From Hyphomonas sp. (GTDB taxonomy: Bacteria; Pseudomonadota; Alphaproteobacteria; Caulobacterales; Hyphomonadaceae), in assembly GCA_013791775.1 (NCBI GenBank), contig VMTE01000022.1, forward strand, positions 62,001 through 126,000: a stretch of 64,000 bases of DNA, read 5' to 3'. A model generated the notes under the pieces. It saw nothing but the letters and a program-made list of their open reading frames with translations, was not told the DNA's origin and did no database searches. Position numbers and translations under genes: made by a program. Shown here in pieces: positions 12,568-21,580 of the stretch (position 1 is the stretch's first letter; each line of letters opens with the position of its first letter).

Positions 12568-13536
12568 ATGGCCGAGACCAAGCATGCAGAAATCCTGATC
12601 ATCGGCTCCGGCCCGGCGGGCTGGACCGCCGCGATCTATGCGGCGCGCGCCCTGCGCGACACGCTGGTCGTCACCGGCGCGCAGCCTGGCGGCCAACTGA
12701 CCATCACCACCGAGGTCGAGAACTATCCGGGCTTTGCCGAGATCCAGGGCCCCGAGCTGATGGTGAAGATGCAGGAACACGCCGAGAAGATGGGCGCGAA
12801 GGTCGAGAGCGACCATATCGCCAGCGTCGACTTCACGTCGCGCCCCTTCAAGGCCGTCGGCGACAGCGGCACGGTCTACACCGCCGACGCCGTCATCATC
12901 TCCACCGGCGCGCAGGCCCGGTGGCTGGACCTGCCGAGCGAGCAGAAATTCAAGGGCTTCGGCGTCTCCGCCTGCGCGACCTGCGACGGTTTCTTCTACC
13001 GGGGCCGCGACGTGATGGTCATCGGCGGCGGCAACACGGCTGTCGAGGAAGCCCTGTTCCTGACGAACTTCGCCGCCAAGGTCTTCGTCGTCCACCGCCG
13101 CGACCATTTCCGCGCCGAGAAGATCCTGCAGGACCGCCTGTTCAAGAATCCCAAGGTCGAGGTGATCTGGGATTCGGCGCTGGAAGAGGTGCTCGGCGAC
13201 GAGAACCCGCTGGGCGTCACGGCGGCGCGCATCAAGAACGTCAAGACCGGCGCCGTGCGCGACATCCCCGTTCACGGCGTCTTCATCGCCATCGGTCATG
13301 CGCCGTCCACGGAGCTTTTCGCGGGCAAGCTGCCGCTGCGCGCGAACGGCTACCTGATCACCGAACCCGGCTCTGCCCGCACCAGTATCCCCGGAGTCTT
13401 CGCCGCCGGCGACGTGACCGACGAGACCTATCGCCAGGCCGTCACCGCCGCCGGCATGGGCTGCATGGCCGCGCTGGAAGCGGAGCGCTGGCTCTCGGAA
13501 GAAGCCGCGCATACGGAGGCTGTGGCGGCGGAGTAA
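12568..13536 (+). CDS. trxB: Thioredoxin-disulfide reductase
   Basis: A flavoprotein of 322 aa that passes electrons from NADPH to thioredoxin. The FAD site GSGPAG is at residues 13-18; the redox pair is CATC (Cys136, Cys139) followed by DG; the NADPH site is GGGNTAVEEAL; and GVFAAGDV is the second FAD motif near the C-terminus. Length and order match low-molecular-weight bacterial TrxB. The gene stands alone, downstream of the cation transporter with an 82-base gap and facing the TonB-like protein gene. Confidence 0.96.
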   Translation: MAETKHAEILIIGSGPAGWTAAIYAARALRDTLVVTGAQPGGQLTITTEVENYPGFAEIQGPELMVKMQEHAEKMGAKVESDHIASVDFTSRPFKAVGDSGTVYTADAVIISTGAQARWLDLPSEQKFKGFGVSACATCDGFFYRGRDVMVIGGGNTAVEEALFLTNFAAKVFVVHRRDHFRAEKILQDRLFKNPKVEVIWDSALEEVLGDENPLGVTAARIKNVKTGAVRDIPVHGVFIAIGHAPSTELFAGKLPLRANGYLITEPGSARTSIPGVFAAGDVTDETYRQAVTAAGMGCMAALEAERWLSEEAAHTEAVAAE

Positions 13537-13551
13537 CTCACCCGCAGTGCG

Positions 13552-14541
13552 CTATTGTATCCTGAATTCGAGCGGATAGACCAAGTTGAAGGTACGTCTC
13601 GGCACACCGTCGATTGTGAGCTCGGAAAACCGCACTTCTGCGACGGCGCGCAGGGATTCCTCCTTGAACCCGTCTTCGTTGCATTCTGCCGACAGATTGT
13701 TCGGCACCCCTTCTTCGGTGAGATCAAACCTGACATCGCATGAACCGCTCTTGCGCGCCAATCTCATGGGTGTGGGATAGCGGAGCGTCGGCGGCGTGAC
13801 CGCATCCGGCGAATAGGCCGCGTCATACTGCCGGCCCATCAGCATCTGGTAGTCCATCGAGATCCTGTCGCGCGCCACCAGGTTGGGAGCGGCGGGGCCC
13901 AAGACCTCAGCCAACCGGTCGAGGAGCTTGCGTTCGTCTGCGGCATCTCCCGACACTTCAGCAATGGCGAGTCGCACCCAGACAGAATAGGGAATCTGGT
14001 CCGGCTCCGCATCTGTCAGCGCCGCTTCCACGTCAGCATCAATCAAGGCGCGCGCCTCGTCAAACCGGCCTTTGCCTGCGAGCAACAAGGCGCGCTCCCG
14101 ACGATAGCTCAAAGCCGAATCTGGAATCGAGGTTTCAGCAACTGCGGTCAGATCGATCGCTGTCTGAATATGCCCGCCCTGAACGAACCGGGTCACGAGG
14201 CGCGACATCATCCTGTTCTTTTCAAGGTCCGGTGCATCGGTCACCAGGACGATGCCCATTCCATCGACACCATCCTGCAGATTGCCATACTGGACATCCA
14301 TAAGCGCCAGCAGATAGTCGAACGAATTTATCCCGGCGCAGCTCTTTTCCCTGTCCCTCAGTTTCACGAGATGAGCCCGCGATATCGGCGGGGATTCGTC
14401 ACCCGCCATAATCGCCGAATGCACGTCTCGAGCCGTGTTGAGTCCGCTTTTCGCCAGCCCCCGTTCAACGCATGTCTCACTCGTTGCCGGCAAAACCAAT
14501 GCCAAGGCCATTGTTGCCAAAGACATCAACCTAAACTTCAT
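13552..14541 (-). CDS. Exported protein with C-terminal TonB-like domain
   Basis: A 329-residue protein with an N-terminal signal peptide (MKFRLMSLATMALALVLPAT). The middle is helical and TPR-like (ALLLAGKGRFDEARALIDAD). The last 80 residues (LRYPTPMRLARKSGSCDVRF, then ESLRAVAEVRFSELTIDGVP) follow the TonB C-terminal pattern, though no transmembrane anchor and no Pro-rich linker are seen. In Caulobacterales such proteins are usually small periplasmic TonB-C proteins of unknown job. GC looks somewhat lower than its neighbours. A GC-rich hairpin-prone 5' leader (about 14544-14596) lies before the ATG. Confidence 0.75.
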   Translation of the reverse strand: MKFRLMSLATMALALVLPATSETCVERGLAKSGLNTARDVHSAIMAGDESPPISRAHLVKLRDREKSCAGINSFDYLLALMDVQYGNLQDGVDGMGIVLVTDAPDLEKNRMMSRLVTRFVQGGHIQTAIDLTAVAETSIPDSALSYRRERALLLAGKGRFDEARALIDADVEAALTDAEPDQIPYSVWVRLAIAEVSGDAADERKLLDRLAEVLGPAAPNLVARDRISMDYQMLMGRQYDAAYSPDAVTPPTLRYPTPMRLARKSGSCDVRFDLTEEGVPNNLSAECNEDGFKEESLRAVAEVRFSELTIDGVPRRTFNLVYPLEFRIQ

Positions 14542-14642
14542 ATCGGCACCCCCGAAAATTGCACTGTGGATTTATCTGGTCTTTCGGGTGTCGGCAATCG
14601 GGGTTTCAACCAGAAAGCCAAAGCCACTGAACCGAGCCGCGC

Positions 14643-15410
14643 CTAAAACATCCGCTGCGCGGTCTTCTCGATCTCGCGCGGCTTTGCTGTCTGCATGACT
14701 TCCAGCAGCACCCCTGCCCTGCCTTGCATCACGCGGTCGATCTCTGTGGACGGATCAATCTCAAGCGCAGCCTGCAGTTCGGCTTCGATCTCGGCGCGAT
14801 ATTTCTTCGCATCGAACGCCGCCAGCGCCCGGGCCCATTGCCAGCGCAGGCCGGCGTCCTCCGGCGCGAGGCGCACGGCTTCGGCATACTGGCTGCGCGC
14901 GGTCTTCAGGTTCGCCCCCAGCATCGCTGCGCCGATCGTTCCGCCGCGCCGGTGCACTTCGACATGCCAGACCGCGAGGAAGCCGAGCGCATAGTGGTTC
15001 GCCGGATCGTCCTCCAGAACGCCTTCGGCCAGCGCCTTGGCCAGCGGTCCGTAGCCGGACTCCCGGGCGTCCCCGAGGTCCATCGACCGGGTCAGCAGCG
15101 ACAGGGCAATCGCCTTTTGCAAGCGCCCTTCCCCGTGCCGGGCATCGAGCTTCAAGGCCGCATCCGCTGCGGCCAACGCGTCCCTGATCTGCGCCGTGTC
15201 CGGTTCGGTGCCGGCGCACACCGTCCGGGCGAGGATCGCGCGGGCCTTGAGGGCATAGGCATCGGCGGTGGGATCGGCGGCGGCCACTTCCAGCAGCACC
15301 GCTTCAAAGCGCCCGGCCCGAAAGGCAGCGTCGGCGCCCGCGACGTCCGCGAGAGCCGGCAAAGCCGCCGAGATGACGCAGGCGGCGAGAATCAAGCTGC
15401 GAATACGCAT
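14643..15410 (-). CDS. Periplasmic TPR-like protein
   Basis: A 255-residue protein beginning MRIRSLILAACVISAALPAL, a clear signal peptide; an upstream in-frame extension to 15461 lacks a good start. The mature part is made of helical hairpins with TPR character (AALKLDARHGEGRLQKAIAL, ALAEGVLEDDPANHYALGFL, AVRLAPEDAGLRWQWARALA). It probably acts as a periplasmic protein-protein scaffold. No partner is shown by the neighbours: the next gene on this strand encodes the TonB-C protein, about 100 bases downstream. Confidence 0.72.
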   Translation of the reverse strand: MRIRSLILAACVISAALPALADVAGADAAFRAGRFEAVLLEVAAADPTADAYALKARAILARTVCAGTEPDTAQIRDALAAADAALKLDARHGEGRLQKAIALSLLTRSMDLGDARESGYGPLAKALAEGVLEDDPANHYALGFLAVWHVEVHRRGGTIGAAMLGANLKTARSQYAEAVRLAPEDAGLRWQWARALAAFDAKKYRAEIEAELQAALEIDPSTEIDRVMQGRAGVLLEVMQTAKPREIEKTAQRMF

Positions 15411-15481
15411 TTGTCCTGATACTAGACCGTTTGTTGCCCGGCGGCGAGCGGGGGCTTTCACGCAGACAAGACAGGACCCGC

Positions 15482-16612
15482 ATGACAGACAGTTTCGAGG
15501 CAGACGTGGTGGTCATCGGCGCCGGTGTCATCGGCCTCGCTTCGGCCCGCGCCCTCGCCCGGGCGGGGCGGGAGGTCATCGTACTGGAGTCCGAAGACCA
15601 GATCGCGATGCACACGTCCTCGCGCAATTCGGAAGTCATCCATGCTGGCCTGTATTACGCCAAGGGCAGCCTGAAGGCCCGCCACTGCGTCGCCGGCCGC
15701 CGGATGCTTTACGCCTATCTCGATGCGCACGGTGTCACCGTGAAACGCTGCGGCAAGCTCGTCGTTGCGGTGGGCGAAGCCGAAGGGGCCGAGCTGCAGG
15801 CCATCCTCGGCCGGGCCGAAGCGAACGGCGTCGAGGAATTGCGCCTGCTTGACGGCGCCGCCGTCCGCCGGATCGAGCCCGCCCTCAGTGCCAACGTCTC
15901 CGGTGCCATCCAGTCCCCGGTCTCGGGCATCTTCGACAGCCACGCCTATTTCCTCGCCCTGCAGGGCGAACTGGAGGATGCGGGCGGCTCCATCGCCTTC
16001 GGTACGCCGCTGCTGTCCGGCGCGGTGGAGACTGGCCATGTCCGGCTGGAGACCGGCGGCGCCTCCCCCGCCACCATCCTCGCCCGCACGGTGATCAATG
16101 CCGGCGGCCACCACGCCATCCGGATTGCGGCGGCCATCGAAGGACCGCACACCGCCGGCCTGCCGTCACCGCACTATGTGAAGGGCAGCTATTTCACCAT
16201 CCAGGGCCACACGCCCTTCTCGCGCCTGATCTATCCGATGCCGACGACCTCCAGCCTGGGTCTTCACCTGACCATCGATCTCGCGGGACGGGGCAAGCTG
16301 GGTCCAGATGCCGAATGGCTCCCCGATGATGCCCGCCCGCCCTTCGACTACCGGGTCGATCCCGCCCGGGCGAAGCTGTTTCATGCCGCAGTCACCCGCT
16401 ACTGGCCCGGCCTGACGCTGGAGCGGCTCAGCCCCGATTATGCCGGTGTGCGGCCCAAACTGGTGCCGGAGGGCGCCCCGTCGGGCGATTTCCGCATCGA
16501 AGGCCCCGGATCCCATGGCAGCGCGGGGCTGATCAACCTCCTCGGCATCGAAAGCCCGGGTTTGACCTCATCCCTGTCGATCGCCGAACAGGTGCTGGAA
16601 CTCGCAGGATAG
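15482..16612 (+). CDS. FAD-dependent oxidoreductase, L-2-hydroxyglutarate oxidase/dehydrogenase type
   Basis: A 376-residue member of the DAO family. The dinucleotide-binding motif VVVIGAGVIGLASARALARA opens the protein, and the block HTSSRNSEVIHAGLYYAKGS is the signature of L-2-hydroxyglutarate oxidase (LhgO/L2HGDH) relatives. The C-terminal FRIEGPGSHGSAGLINLLGI also fits. Known members oxidise L-2-hydroxyglutarate to 2-oxoglutarate, feeding electrons to the membrane; assignment of this exact substrate is by family. The ATG 15482 gives MTDSFEADVV; the open frame upstream has no support. Confidence 0.85.
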   Translation: MTDSFEADVVVIGAGVIGLASARALARAGREVIVLESEDQIAMHTSSRNSEVIHAGLYYAKGSLKARHCVAGRRMLYAYLDAHGVTVKRCGKLVVAVGEAEGAELQAILGRAEANGVEELRLLDGAAVRRIEPALSANVSGAIQSPVSGIFDSHAYFLALQGELEDAGGSIAFGTPLLSGAVETGHVRLETGGASPATILARTVINAGGHHAIRIAAAIEGPHTAGLPSPHYVKGSYFTIQGHTPFSRLIYPMPTTSSLGLHLTIDLAGRGKLGPDAEWLPDDARPPFDYRVDPARAKLFHAAVTRYWPGLTLERLSPDYAGVRPKLVPEGAPSGDFRIEGPGSHGSAGLINLLGIESPGLTSSLSIAEQVLELAG

Positions 16613-16669
16613 GACGCTTGCACGCCCCCGCCCCAATGTGTATCAGGCGCCTTCGCTGATGCGGCGAAT

Positions 16670-16746
16670 GGTTCGGTAGCTCAGCTGGTTAGAGCGCGCG
16701 ACTCATAATCGCGAGGTCGAGAGTTCAAGTCTCTCCCGAACCACCA
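16670..16746 (+). tRNA. tRNA with CAT anticodon (tRNA-Met, or tRNA-Ile2 after lysidine modification)
   Basis: A full cloverleaf is visible: acceptor GGTTCGG (16670-16676) pairs with CCGAACC (16736-16742), a D arm GCTCAGCTGGTTAGAGC, anticodon stem CGCGA/TCGCG with loop CTCATAA, and T arm GAGAG-TTCAAGT-CTCTC. The discriminator is A and CCA is encoded. It is not the initiator tRNA, because the acceptor pairs at position 1 and the GGG/CCC anticodon stem is absent. Elongator Met and Ile2 share the CAT anticodon and cannot be told apart safely here. Confidence 0.95.
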
Positions 16747-16797
16747 TTCACATTCGGCACGCTTCCTGCTCTGATTGCAGGTCAGAGGAGATACCTC

Positions 16798-19032
16798 ATG
16801 CTGCCGATCCGCCCCCTGCCCTTGCGTGCTGCCCTGCGCAGCCTGTGCCTGATGTTTTGCGCCGGCTTCGGGTCCGGCGCCGCGCTGGCCGACGTGGCAG
16901 CGCCTGTTGAGCCGGACCGCCCGAAAATCGCGCTGGTCCTCTCCGGTGGCGGCGCGCTGGGCCTTGCCCATGTCGGCGCCATCCAGGAGCTCGAACGCCT
17001 CGGCATCCGGCCGGACATGGTGGTCGGCACCTCCATGGGCGCGGTGATCGGCGGCCTGTACGCCTCGGGCCTGAACGGCGCCGAACTTGAAGCGGTGGTG
17101 GCGGAGATCGACTGGGCCGGCGTGTTCTCGCCCGAGCCTGATCGGGACAAGCTGACCTTCCGACAGAAGCAGCAACAGGCCGATTTTCCCGGCACGGCGA
17201 GCCTTGGCGTGTCGCCGGCCGGAATCCTGCTGCCGACCGGCGCGGTGCCGGACCAGGCGCTGATGAAAGAACTGCGCCGCCTGACGCCGGCACGCACCCG
17301 GCTCGAGAGCTTCGACGAACTCGCCATTCCCTTCCGCGCGGTCGCCACCGATATCGGCACGGGCGAAGCGGTGGTGCTCGGCGCCGGCGAATTGCCGATG
17401 GCGATGCGCGCATCCATCTCCCTGCCCGGCGTGTTTCCGGCCGTGCGCCTCGATGGCAAGCTGCTGGTTGATGGCGGCCTGGCCGCCAACGTGCCGATCA
17501 GCATCGCGCGTGAGCTCGGCGCCGACATTGTTATCGCCGTCTGGACGCCCAACGACCTGCTCCCGGATTCGGAAATCGGATCGGTGGTCGATGTGCTGGA
17601 ACAGACCGTCAGCCTGCTGATCCTCGCCAACGAACGCGCGGAAATCCGTACACTGTCGGACGCCGACTTCCTGATCCGCGTCGATACCGGAGACATCAGC
17701 CCCGCCGCCTTCACCGAGAGCGCCGAACTGATCAAGTCCGGGCGGACCGCCATGAAGGCCGAGGCCGTCCGCCTCGCCGCCCTCGCCGAAGCCCGCCCGC
17801 CCATCGTCTATGCGGAGGAGCTGCCCGACAGCCCGCCGGTGGTCACCTTCGTGCGAATCGAGAACACGTCCCGCCTCGACCAGACCCTGCTAGAAGCCAA
17901 GCTGATCGACCTCGTCGGCCAGCCGGCGGAGTCGGCCCGCATCGATGAGGCGCTGGACCGCGTCTACGCGCTCGGGCCGTTCGAACGGGTGGACTATGTC
18001 TTCGAAGAAAAGAACGGACACACCGGCCTGGTCGTGCGCGCCGAGGACAACGTGCCGGATGCCGGCCAGATCCGCTTCGGCCTGATCGTCGAGAACGACT
18101 TCAACACCGAATCCGACACCGCGATCTCGCTCGACTTCCGCAGCGCAGCGCTCGATTCCTATGGCTCGGAAGTCGAGGCGCGGGTGACGCTCGGTGATTT
18201 CAACGAAGTCTCGGCCGAGTATTTTCGCCGGCTTGATGCGCGCCAGAACTGGTTTGCGTCGGTGCGCGGCGAAGTTCGCAACCGGCCGGTCAACCTGTTT
18301 TCCCGGCGCGGCTTCAAGGAAGCCGGCTTCGATCTCACCTATGGCCTGGCCTCGGTCGCAGGCGGCTACCAGTTCGGCAATGACGGCGAGGTGCGCGTCG
18401 GCATGGAACTCGGCGCCGGACGGGCCAAGCTGAACGAGGGCTTTGCGCCCTATTCCGAAGTCGATATCGACATCGCCCGCCTGGTGGCGTCGGGCACCTA
18501 TGACCGGCTGGACGATCCCTTCTTCCCGCGCGAGGGCGTGCGGGCCGAGGCGCGCTGGGTCCAGGGCGTGAAGGCGCTGGGCGACAACGCCGATTTCCAG
18601 ACCGTCAGCGCCTCGACGGTCGCGGCCGCCAGCCAGGGACCGCACACGCTGATCGCGGTCATCGCCGCCGGACAACGCCTCGACGGCACGGCGCCGCTCG
18701 ACGCGCTCTACCGGGTCGGCGGCCTGTTCAGCCTGTCAGGCTATCGCAAGGAGGAACTTGCGGGCGAGAATTTTCTCACCACACAGCTGATCTACCGGCG
18801 CCAGTTGCTGGTCGATTCCCAGCAGATTTTCGGCCTGCCGCTGTTCGTCGGCGGATCGGCGGAATTCGGCGATGTGTGGCAGGGCGATAACGGCCTCGAT
18901 ACGGACAACTTGCGCTTCGGCGGCAGCGTGTTCGTGGCGACCCAGACAGCCTTCGGGCCGGTTTACTTCGCGTTCGGACGGTCCGAAGGCGGACGGCAAT
19001 CCGCCTATCTGCTCATTGGACGGACGTTCTGA
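16798..19032 (+). CDS. Patatin-like phospholipase fused to an Omp85-type barrel (PlpD-like, type Vd autotransporter)
   Basis: A 744-residue two-part protein. A signal peptide precedes a patatin domain with the oxyanion motif GGGALG (residues 50-55), nucleophile Ser79 in GTSMG and the catalytic Asp225 in DGG, giving a Ser-Asp dyad for lipid acyl hydrolysis. After about residue 340 a POTRA-like segment (VTFVRIENTSRLDQTLLEAK) leads to a C-terminal bacterial surface antigen barrel (DDPFFPREGVRAEARWVQG). The last residue is Phe, as in outer-membrane barrels. This order matches Pseudomonas PlpD, in which the barrel exports the enzyme. Start ATG follows GAGGAGA. The gene begins just 51 bases after the tRNA. 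Confidence 0.9.
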   Translation: MLPIRPLPLRAALRSLCLMFCAGFGSGAALADVAAPVEPDRPKIALVLSGGGALGLAHVGAIQELERLGIRPDMVVGTSMGAVIGGLYASGLNGAELEAVVAEIDWAGVFSPEPDRDKLTFRQKQQQADFPGTASLGVSPAGILLPTGAVPDQALMKELRRLTPARTRLESFDELAIPFRAVATDIGTGEAVVLGAGELPMAMRASISLPGVFPAVRLDGKLLVDGGLAANVPISIARELGADIVIAVWTPNDLLPDSEIGSVVDVLEQTVSLLILANERAEIRTLSDADFLIRVDTGDISPAAFTESAELIKSGRTAMKAEAVRLAALAEARPPIVYAEELPDSPPVVTFVRIENTSRLDQTLLEAKLIDLVGQPAESARIDEALDRVYALGPFERVDYVFEEKNGHTGLVVRAEDNVPDAGQIRFGLIVENDFNTESDTAISLDFRSAALDSYGSEVEARVTLGDFNEVSAEYFRRLDARQNWFASVRGEVRNRPVNLFSRRGFKEAGFDLTYGLASVAGGYQFGNDGEVRVGMELGAGRAKLNEGFAPYSEVDIDIARLVASGTYDRLDDPFFPREGVRAEARWVQGVKALGDNADFQTVSASTVAAASQGPHTLIAVIAAGQRLDGTAPLDALYRVGGLFSLSGYRKEELAGENFLTTQLIYRRQLLVDSQQIFGLPLFVGGSAEFGDVWQGDNGLDTDNLRFGGSVFVATQTAFGPVYFAFGRSEGGRQSAYLLIGRTF

Positions 19033-19034
19033 CC

Positions 19035-20654
19035 CTACTGCCCCGCGGCGCGCTGCAGCTGCGCGCTGGAGATCAGTATGTCGGCCAGCGCGGCGACCAG
19101 CGGACGCGGCCGGACCGGCTTTTCGATCAGGCCCGAGAAGCCCGCCCGGTCGCAGGCGGCGCGGCGTTCGGGGCTGGTATCGGCGGTCACGGCGACCACC
19201 GGTGTCAGGGCGTTGAGGCCCTGGCCGTACCTTGCAGCCTTGAGCACGGCTTCGCCGCCGCCATTGGGCATGTGCACATCCGTCAGGATCACCTGGTAGC
19301 GCCGCTGACCCACGCGCCGGATCGCCGCGGCCGCATCCGGCACCGTCTCGACCTTCCAGCCGGCGGCGATCAGCGATTCCCGGATCACCATCGCACTCGC
19401 TTCATGGTCTTCGGCCAGCAGCACTTCGCCGAGATCGAACCGGCCCTTGTGGCCGTCCGTCTTGTTCTCGACCGCCAGGCGCGGCCCGGCTTTCTGCACC
19501 GGCAGGGCCACCGTGAACACGCAGCCCCCGCCCGGATTGTCGGCGAGGATGATGTCGCCGCCGAGACGCCGCGCAAGGCTGCGCGCAATCGACAGGCCGA
19601 GGCCGCTGCCGGAATAGGCATCGGCGTGTTCGGATTGCTCGAATATCTGGAACAGGCGTTTCTTGTCTTCGTCGGAGATCCCGCGCCCGGTATCGGCGAC
19701 GCGCATGGTCAGCATCAGGCCTTCCGGCGCCGGTGAGGTGGCGAGTGTCACCGTCACCTGTCCGCGATCGGTGAACTTCACGGCATTGCTGACCAGGTTG
19801 AACAGGATCTGGCGCAGCCGGGCGGCATCGCTCTCGATCCGTGACACAGCATGGGTCGCCACGCCGATGCGCAGGCTGACCCGCTTCTCGTCGAATTGCG
19901 GCAGCCAGAGGTCGCGCGTTTCGAGGGCGAACTGGCGCAGCTCGATCGGCTGGTTGAGCACCGGCAGCTTGCCGGCGTCGATGCGGGAGAGATCCAGCAG
20001 GTCTGTCAGCAGGCGCTCGAGATGCTGACCGCTCTGGGAAATCGTGCGGGCGAGGCGTTTGGGTTCGCCGGGCGAAAGCTGGCTTTCGAGCAGGTCCGCC
20101 ACGCCGAGGATTCCGGTCAGCGGTGTGCGGATCTCGTGGCCGATGAAGGCCAGAGTCCGGGCGCGCGATTCGGACAGTCTGGCCAGTTGCCGCTGCAGGT
20201 CTTCCAGCTTCTTCTGCGCGGACTGTTGCGACCGGGCGCGCGCCGCGTTTTCCTCGGCAACGGCCTTCAGAAGCGCGGTGGGCGACACCATGCCGATATA
20301 GGTGCCCGCATCCATCACGAGCACGCCGTCGGTCAGCGCACTGGTCGACTTTTCGGCGGCTGACTTTGCAATCACGGCCGCCAGTGTGTCCGCCGCCGCA
20401 ACGACCGGCTGCGATCCGACGAGGTGGGACACCGAGCGCGCCGCATACACATCGCGCCCGTTGGGACCTGCCAGCGCTTCGGTCAGGCGCACGCGGGTCA
20501 CGATGCCGTAACTGGCCGTCTCACCCTCACCCAACCGGACCGGCACCGCGAACAGCGCGGCATCGGACAGGAACAGAGAGAAGGCGGCGGCCGCAGTCGT
20601 GGCCGGGGTCACCGGCGCGACAGGCAGCGCGATATCTTTCAGACGAACAGGCAT
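19035..20654 (-). CDS. Hybrid sensor histidine kinase with CBS-like input and response-regulator domain
   Basis: A 539-residue cytoplasmic hybrid kinase. The first 130 residues resemble a pair of CBS domains (GIVTRVRLTEAL, then VLVMDAGTYIGMVSPTALLK), usual sensors of adenine nucleotides. A coiled coil (KKLEDLQRQLARLSESRART) leads to the HisKA box FIGHEIRTPL, the N box LFNLVSNAVKFTD, the G1 box DTGRGISDED and G2 box GSGLGLSIARSLAR. A C-terminal receiver follows, with acidic residues at its start, phospho-acceptor Asp in VILTDVHMPNGGG and Lys in IEKPVRP. No transmembrane segment is seen. It lies 90 bases after the ClpP-like gene on the same strand. No cognate regulator is adjacent. Confidence 0.88.
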   Translation of the reverse strand: MPVRLKDIALPVAPVTPATTAAAAFSLFLSDAALFAVPVRLGEGETASYGIVTRVRLTEALAGPNGRDVYAARSVSHLVGSQPVVAAADTLAAVIAKSAAEKSTSALTDGVLVMDAGTYIGMVSPTALLKAVAEENAARARSQQSAQKKLEDLQRQLARLSESRARTLAFIGHEIRTPLTGILGVADLLESQLSPGEPKRLARTISQSGQHLERLLTDLLDLSRIDAGKLPVLNQPIELRQFALETRDLWLPQFDEKRVSLRIGVATHAVSRIESDAARLRQILFNLVSNAVKFTDRGQVTVTLATSPAPEGLMLTMRVADTGRGISDEDKKRLFQIFEQSEHADAYSGSGLGLSIARSLARRLGGDIILADNPGGGCVFTVALPVQKAGPRLAVENKTDGHKGRFDLGEVLLAEDHEASAMVIRESLIAAGWKVETVPDAAAAIRRVGQRRYQVILTDVHMPNGGGEAVLKAARYGQGLNALTPVVAVTADTSPERRAACDRAGFSGLIEKPVRPRPLVAALADILISSAQLQRAAGQ

Positions 20655-20744
20655 GGCGAGGGGTCAGGCACCAAGGTTATGGTTAAGCGCCGACCATCCC
20701 CGATAAACGTTACCGGGAGGCAAACGGCCCCTGCCCTGCCGGGT

Positions 20745-21344
20745 TCACACGATCTCGTTGCGGTGCCTGACGATCTTCCCGACGAGGCCGTAAGCCATCG
20801 CTTCTTCGGCGCTCATCCAGAAGTCACGATCCGTGTCCTTCTTGATCTGCTCCAGCGTCTTGCCGGTGGCTTCGGCGAAGATGTTGTTCAGGCGCTGGCG
20901 CATCTTGATGATCTCGCGCGCCTGGATTTCGACATCCGTGGCCTGACCGCCGACGCCGCCGCGCGGTTCGTGCAGCAGGAAGCGGGTGTTGGGAAGGGCG
21001 TAGCGGTTTTCCTTGGTCGCTGCGGCGTAGATCAGCGCGCCAGCCGAGGCGACCCAGCCGGTACCGAGGATTTTCACGGGCGCCTGCACGAACTTGATGA
21101 TGTCGTGGATCATGTCGCCGCTCTCGACGTGGCCGCCGGGCGAGGACAGGACGAGCAGGATCGGGTCGAGACTTTCCGAGGACAGGGCCAGCAGGCGTTC
21201 GGAAATGCGTTGGGCCTGCTTGAAGTCGATCCCGCCGGTCAGAAGGACCGTGCGCGCCTTGAACAGCGCCGCCTCAAGGAAGGCGTTCGGCTCGGTCGTC
21301 GGGCCTTTTTCTTGGTCTTCATCATCGAGGCGGAAGTGGGTCAT
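20745..21344 (-). CDS. ClpP-like protease subunit
   Basis: A 199-residue protease of the ClpP fold. The nucleophile region is GTGWVASAGALIYAAATKENRY with Ser in VASAGA, and the His box is FLLHEPRGG. The N-terminus (MTHFRLDDEDQEKGPTTEPN) differs from the main ClpP, and the protein lacks the usual MGQAASMGA block. It therefore looks like a second ClpP-type paralogue, or an SppA/ClpP-like enzyme, rather than the core ClpP. The sequence alone does not tell whether it works with a ClpX or ClpA partner; none is encoded here. ATG 21344 was chosen over the in-frame extension to 21401. Confidence 0.85.
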   Translation of the reverse strand: MTHFRLDDEDQEKGPTTEPNAFLEAALFKARTVLLTGGIDFKQAQRISERLLALSSESLDPILLVLSSPGGHVESGDMIHDIIKFVQAPVKILGTGWVASAGALIYAAATKENRYALPNTRFLLHEPRGGVGGQATDVEIQAREIIKMRQRLNNIFAEATGKTLEQIKKDTDRDFWMSAEEAMAYGLVGKIVRHRNEIV

Positions 21345-21580
21345 GCGGGCTCCGGACAGGGGAATCGACTGTGGCCCGTATAGGTGCGGTGCCGCAGGCA
21401 CGGGGTCAAGGCGCCCACCTCACTATTCCCCAGGGCCTTGGGCGGCCCGGTTGCCGGTGTGATCGCTCGCCCCAAGGGTGAAATGGGTTGGGTTGGGCGA
21501 GGCATTGACGTCTAAAAATCGTCATTCTACTTCCACAATGCTGGAACCCGCCGCCCTTCAGCCCGGATCAGGACCCGATC

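Noticed and set aside
16613-16797. tRNA considered as an integration site for a genomic island
   Set aside because: No integrase, no direct repeat of the tRNA 3' end was seen, and the flanking genes look native.
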